A stretch of 9,278 bases of DNA from positions 1 to 9,278 of the forward strand of contig JAFGQM010000039.1 in the NCBI GenBank assembly GCA_016935655.1, written 5' to 3'. Position numbers and translations under genes: made by a program. The notes beneath the pieces were generated by a model that saw only the letters and a program-made list of their open reading frames with translations, had not been told where the DNA came from and searched no databases. Below are positions 7,201 through 9,278 of the stretch, in pieces; position 1 is the stretch's first letter; each line of letters opens with the position of its first letter. The stretch comes from Candidatus Altarchaeota archaeon. GTDB taxonomy: Archaea; Altiarchaeota; Altiarchaeia; JAFGQM01.

Positions 7201-8397
7201 AGCGATTACAACCTTATAGGCGTGGACGCTCATCAGTTCCCCCTTAAGTCCAACGATGTTGTGGGTAATCCCCAGTTCAAGGACATCTTATTTGCCGGCG
7301 CCTACAAGACAAACCTCCTTCCGATCAACTTTTCATTACAATCTGAGAGCCCTGCGATCAACAGGGGTGTCGTTAGATCCGGGGTACCGGCAACAGACTA
7401 CTTTGGTAACTCTAGAGTCGGCCTGCCCGACATCGGCGCGATAGAGCATCAGACCTCTGGTCCGGAGTGCTTCTCTGCAGCTGACTGTGCGGACAGGGTT
7501 TGCTATACAAAGGCATGTGTCTCAGGGCAGTGTGCCTACACGCTCTCTGTAGGTGCCGTCTGCAACGACAATGTCGACTGCACAGAGGACGACAAGTGCG
7601 ACTCCTCAGGCGCCTGCCACGGTACGCCTAATAATGCCCTCTGCCCCGACCAGCCGGGATGCACAGGCAAGACATGTACTCTTACAGGCTGTGTCTATTC
7701 CGGCTGCCCGTGCAAGACCTCTCTGGCCACTTGGCAGAACGAGCCCTTTGCCGAGCAGACAGGTTCCTTCACTGTGACATTCGAAGCGACTCCAAAAGCC
7801 AATAATATTGACGGGGTAGTGGGCCTCTCCGATGGAGCGGGAACCTCGTATGCCAGCTTCGCGAACCTGGTGAGGTTCAACACGAACGGGTATATAGACA
7901 TCAGGAACGCTGGCGACTACAATGCAGTAACATCTGTAAGCTACAATATGAACACGAAATACTACTTCAGGATGGAGGTGGACATACTCGCCAAGACATA
8001 TAGCGTTTATGTCTGGACGGCCGGCGGCAACGAGCAGACATTGGCTGCGAACTACGCCTTCAGGACCGACCAGAGCTCTGTCACACGCCTGAACAACTGG
8101 GGCCTAATAGGTAATCCTGGCCCCTTGGAAATTTGCAACTTCAAGTTGGGTAGCGGATGTAGTGTAAACGCAGACTGCACCGACCAGAACCTCTGCACCT
8201 ACGACCTCTGCAAGGACTCCGTTTGCGTCAACAACAACGCCAACCTGGATGGAGGCTCGACTGTGGGCCTGGGCGACATAATCCAGGTCATGGCCCACTG
8301 GGCGACTGCAGGACCGGGAGGGGACATTGACTCCAACGGGAACGTGGGGCTTAGCGACATAATCGCCATAATCGGCCTGTGGGCGAATACGTGCTGA
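4264..8397 (+). CDS. Giant secreted modular protein: tandem parallel beta-helix, Cys-rich, concanavalin-like and dockerin modules
   Basis: This 1377-residue exported protein starts with a Sec signal peptide (1-25: KIKK, hydrophobic YIVSILLLFLTLG, cleavage after SVSA). About 26-135 is an Ig-like module opening with ARWDVVPYQRI. Right-handed beta-helix 1 spans about 240-639 and ends in DVGAFEY; helix 2 spans about 646-1062 and ends in DIGAIEH. These ends are typical of choice-of-anchor-Q/pectate-lyase-like proteins. Then follow a 15-Cys segment (1069-1150), a concanavalin/LamG-like module (about 1151-1296), five more Cys (1299-1321) and a type I dockerin (1327-1377). The second dockerin loop has good calcium ligands (D1354, D1356, N1358, D1365); the first is weaker (N1327, D1329, G1331, D1338). 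It ends in a free Cys. It likely binds or cleaves polysaccharide outside the cell and docks to a cohesin; no catalytic residues could be assigned. I chose the ATG at 4264 over a GTG at 4201 because only the former starts the signal peptide, downstream of the promoter. Confidence 0.9.
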   Translation: MAKIKKPGYIVSILLLFLTLGSVSAALTPIARWDVVPYQRINAEETLNLGVVAFSKEGIDRVEFYISGQGYPGLTKIANEMTLNEQTGVWEYWVPLSADEFTSDGVVTVEARVYGKDEGVRDKNWVVEGTLGQGYGLKCWTVEIRSSPTSARWEHYCNITSSGEFDEKMYYRKHLLWHKPTVDWWNGFSRTIIYADKNTIKVLVDTTYSSPNMPSYMPSEGDEFAIVDGMGLDPLVLTVNPKGTLTKSEAWVTLSGSDVTGVVNNPARPFASVITAVKAIATAQGGDAGGGVVYLGPGTYSSLVENSNKISAADEWVQIVGSGAETIIKRLNSFNCIERLKISGLVLNKSVGSGVISCGGALPGGMKVWFDDSHLIGPGRQVETSVGTAAEMVIAVHNQYYTNSSFEDLRYPTGGAMLARGVTMARIGCDAFVNVPLVVNAKVDDLGIRDVPDPGDCHPDAFQLHWDSAKRQSIGNVIAYNYRVYNSTSQSIFVADYPNDDRSFVLEGGAIVNAYVNSTHFGMWRLNTNHLVFWHNTILAPQTATYFWESIKNFSIVGSVFSKTSVLDSSMDLSGSYSNHFIAGSTYGADPSTGAASLDSKGRPLPGSKLIDRLSIKLVQTDADGKGRDAKPDVGAFEYADPAAGCTKFVDLNIASASCTTYDPVTRSCSGGTKQAYKTLAVALSAQPGDIVCVRAGTYNEQLNPSASGTAASPITFKAYPGEGCQGEYGEPKTNCQVVLSGSNARIYINRDYINVEGFKVVSPYQGYNLNIRANYVKVIDCDLDGNFAEINNYQSGGVCNNVNIGSSQYVVLENCEIHKAADDGVGLYDSSYVSLIGNVIHDLKGCGTDGGCGPCYNGHSDGIEMWSDSNINISGNLVYDVKSTAPYILGGWLPEHLSHDLSLTNNIFYSPETGFAAYFTQVDGMEVYNNVFWGINQGGGYGGLAIGQEVTNLDMYNNIILNINLIHMGATYDPVNHRSDYNLIGVDAHQFPLKSNDVVGNPQFKDILFAGAYKTNLLPINFSLQSESPAINRGVVRSGVPATDYFGNSRVGLPDIGAIEHQTSGPECFSAADCADRVCYTKACVSGQCAYTLSVGAVCNDNVDCTEDDKCDSSGACHGTPNNALCPDQPGCTGKTCTLTGCVYSGCPCKTSLATWQNEPFAEQTGSFTVTFEATPKANNIDGVVGLSDGAGTSYASFANLVRFNTNGYIDIRNAGDYNAVTSVSYNMNTKYYFRMEVDILAKTYSVYVWTAGGNEQTLAANYAFRTDQSSVTRLNNWGLIGNPGPLEICNFKLGSGCSVNADCTDQNLCTYDLCKDSVCVNNNANLDGGSTVGLGDIIQVMAHWATAGPGGDIDSNGNVGLSDIIAIIGLWANTC
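4981..6180 (+). repeat. Beta-helix module 1 inside the exoprotein gene
   Basis: This region encodes residues 240-639. It opens with PFASVITAVKAI and the loop-turn GGGVVYLGPGTYSS, continues through short beta-rungs with Asn-rich turns, and ends in KPDVGAFEY. The layout (opening helix, PGTY strand, rungs, closing D-[VI]-G-A-[FI]-E) is repeated in module 2. Overall residue identity between the modules looks low, so the duplication is old or the modules were gained separately. Confidence 0.65.
6199..7449 (+). repeat. Beta-helix module 2 inside the exoprotein gene
   Basis: This region encodes residues 646-1062. AYKTLAVALSAQPGDIVCVR and AGTYNEQLNPS form the classic opening of pectate-lyase-like parallel beta-helices. 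Rungs with right-handed helix character follow (YINVEGFKVV, YVVLENCEIH, YVSLIGNVIHD, NINISGNLVYDV, LSLTNNIFY, MEVYNNVFWG, LDMYNNIIL). It closes with the usual DYFGNSRVGLPDIGAIE end. The regular N-N-x-I/V/F pattern supports a stacked helix. Confidence 0.8.
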
Positions 8398-8407
8398 TTT
8401 TTAATCC
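8379..8407 (+). repeat. Downstream copy of the direct repeat: dockerin end, stop codon and promoter box
   Basis: These 29 bases cover the last five codons (WANTC) and TGA stop of the exoprotein gene and the TATA-like box of the next gene. They match 4201-4228 as described there. With the upstream copy they bracket the exoprotein gene almost exactly, with repeat spacing of about 4.18 kb. Confidence 0.75.
8396..8407 (+). promoter_or_regulatory. Putative TATA box for the 70-residue membrane protein gene
   Basis: GATTTTTAATCC is centred about 30 bases before the ATG at 8432 and overlaps the stop codon of the exoprotein gene. It is almost identical to the box before purE (1217-1228). Predicted transcription start lies within a few bases of the start codon. 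Confidence 0.5.
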
Positions 8408-8431
8408 CCCATCGACAAATATAAAGGTAAA

Positions 8432-8644
8432 ATGAAGCGTGATGAGGTCATAGCTGCTCCTATTGTAGGCGGTCTTGTGGGCATTTTTGCATTTTTCATG
8501 CTTTACTCGCTTGCCGGGCTGGACCAGATAAAGGGGGACTTCCTCGGCGTGGATTTAGGCCTTTTCATAAGTGTTGCCGCAGCTATAATAGCTGCTGCCG
8601 TTCTCTTCGGCGAGCTGCTGGTCGATGCGCTGTCAAAGAAATGA
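8432..8644 (+). CDS. Small two-helix membrane protein, function unknown
   Basis: This 70-residue protein has two strong hydrophobic segments, about residues 8-29 (APIVGGLVGIFAFFMLYSLA) and 43-63 (LGLFISVAAAIIAAAVLFGE). They are joined by the short polar loop LDQIKGDFLGVD. Charged ends (MKRDE; LSKK) suggest that both termini face the cytoplasm. It has its own TATA-like box and lies 34 bases after the exoprotein stop. The initiation region AAAGGTAAAATG offers only a weak ribosome site, fitting a leaderless or nearly leaderless transcript. No family is recognised. Being next to a secreted protein hints at an envelope role, but co-transcription is not shown. Confidence 0.75.
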   Translation: MKRDEVIAAPIVGGLVGIFAFFMLYSLAGLDQIKGDFLGVDLGLFISVAAAIIAAAVLFGELLVDALSKK

Positions 8645-8698
8645 TGGTCTTATAGGCCAACTGGTTCTCTGAGAATCCTGCTTCATTCTTATACAAAA

Positions 8699-8704
8699 GA
8701 GGTG
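8699..8704 (+). promoter_or_regulatory. Strong Shine-Dalgarno site of ilvC
   Basis: GAGGTG is the best match in the window to the archaeal anti-Shine-Dalgarno sequence. It lies five bases before the ATG at 8710. It decides this start and implies a leadered mRNA, unlike the leaderless neighbours. A possible TATA element (CTTATAG, about 8649-8655) precedes it. Confidence 0.7.
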
Positions 8705-8709
8705 TGAAC

Positions 8710-9278
8710 ATGGCAAAGATATATCACGAGAAGGACGCAAGTCTGGATGCATTGAAGGGGAAGACCGTGGCCATAATAGGCTATGGCAACCAGGGTCATG
8801 CGCAGGCGCAGAACCTGAGGGACAGCGGGATAGACGTAGTAATAGGCCTGATAAAAGACCCCAGCTGGTCCGCGGCAGAAAAGGCAGGCTTCAAGGTCAT
8901 GACGATCGAGGAGGCTGCAAAAGAGGGGGATATAATACACATATTGATCCCTGACGAGATACAGGCTGATGTTTATGAGAAGGGCATAAAACAGGGCTTG
9001 AAGGATGGGAAGGCGTTGTCCTTCTCGCATGGTTTCAACATAAGGTTCAAGCAGATAGTGCCACCCAAGAACGTGGACGTCTTCATGGTCGCTCCGAAGG
9101 GGCCGGGGAACCTGGTCAGGGAAACATACGCCCAGGGTTTTGGAGTGCCTGCTCTGATAGCGGTGGCGCAGAACTACACCGGCAAGGCCAAGGATGTCGC
9201 GTTGTCATTCGCGAAGGCGATTGGCGCCACGCGCGCAGGAGTGCTGGAAACGACCTTTGAGGAGGAGACGGAGACCGA
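8710..9278 (+). CDS. ilvC: Ketol-acid reductoisomerase, N-terminal part (runs off the window)
   Basis: The first 189 residues are present. The enzyme converts acetolactate or acetohydroxybutyrate to the dihydroxy acid in valine, leucine and isoleucine synthesis, using Mg2+ and NAD(P)H. Visible signatures are the Rossmann motif [20 protein letters not shown] (20-39), [20 protein letters not shown] with the catalytic-region His107, and [17 protein letters not shown]. The last is followed by [10 protein letters not shown] and the start of the knotted C-terminal domain (TTFEEETET). The sequence is cut immediately before the Asp/Glu metal ligands expected next. The cofactor loop after the second strand reads GLIKDPSW (46-53) instead of the usual GLRxGSxSW, which may change NADPH/NADH preference. 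The start is fixed by GAGGTG five bases upstream. The typical ilvB/ilvN neighbours are not upstream. Confidence 0.96.
   Translation, partial: MAKIYHEKDASLDALKGKTVAIIGYGNQGHAQAQNLRDSGIDVVIGLIKDPSWSAAEKAGFKVMTIEEAAKEGDIIHILIPDEIQADVYEKGIKQGLKDGKALSFSHGFNIRFKQIVPPKNVDVFMVAPKGPGNLVRETYAQGFGVPALIAVAQNYTGKAKDVALSFAKAIGATRAGVLETTFEEETET

Overview
The window looks like part of an archaeal chromosome. Promoters are T/A-rich boxes about 25-30 bases before start codons, several genes appear leaderless, and ribosome sites are of the GGTG/GAGGTG kind. The gene content also fits: a lone MtrA-type corrinoid protein, and a two-ACT-domain protein of the COG2061 type coupled to homoserine dehydrogenase. I cannot name the lineage. 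A little-known euryarchaeal or DPANN/Altiarchaeota-like group with amino-acid biosynthesis would fit, but this is inference. No tRNA, rRNA, CRISPR array or transposase was seen.

Layout. Bases 50-1180 (+) encode a protein made only of three PAS domains. Bases 1248-3153 (+) form a tight three-gene unit: a short, atypical PurE-like protein, the ACT-domain regulator, and homoserine dehydrogenase. They are joined by GTGA and ATGA overlaps. The minus-strand pair 4135-3121 encodes an MtrA-like corrinoid protein and a small coiled-coil/winged-helix-like protein, whose 3' end overlaps the 3' end of homoserine dehydrogenase by 33 bases. Bases 4264-8397 (+) encode a 1377-residue secreted modular protein: signal peptide, Ig-like module, two parallel beta-helix units, Cys-rich repeats, a concanavalin-like module and a C-terminal dockerin. 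A 70-residue two-helix membrane protein follows (8432-8644). The window ends inside ketol-acid reductoisomerase, ilvC (8710-9278).

The housekeeping genes concern amino-acid synthesis (threonine/methionine branch; branched-chain) and possibly purine and C1 metabolism. The giant exoprotein is the accessory element. The most striking observation is a 28/29-base near-perfect direct repeat on either side of it (4201-4228 and 8379-8407). It contains the codons for the last five dockerin residues (WANTC), the stop codon and the overlapping TATA-like box. The only two base substitutions are synonymous third positions. The upstream copy therefore looks like the remnant 3' end of a second dockerin gene, left by tandem duplication or cassette-like recombination.
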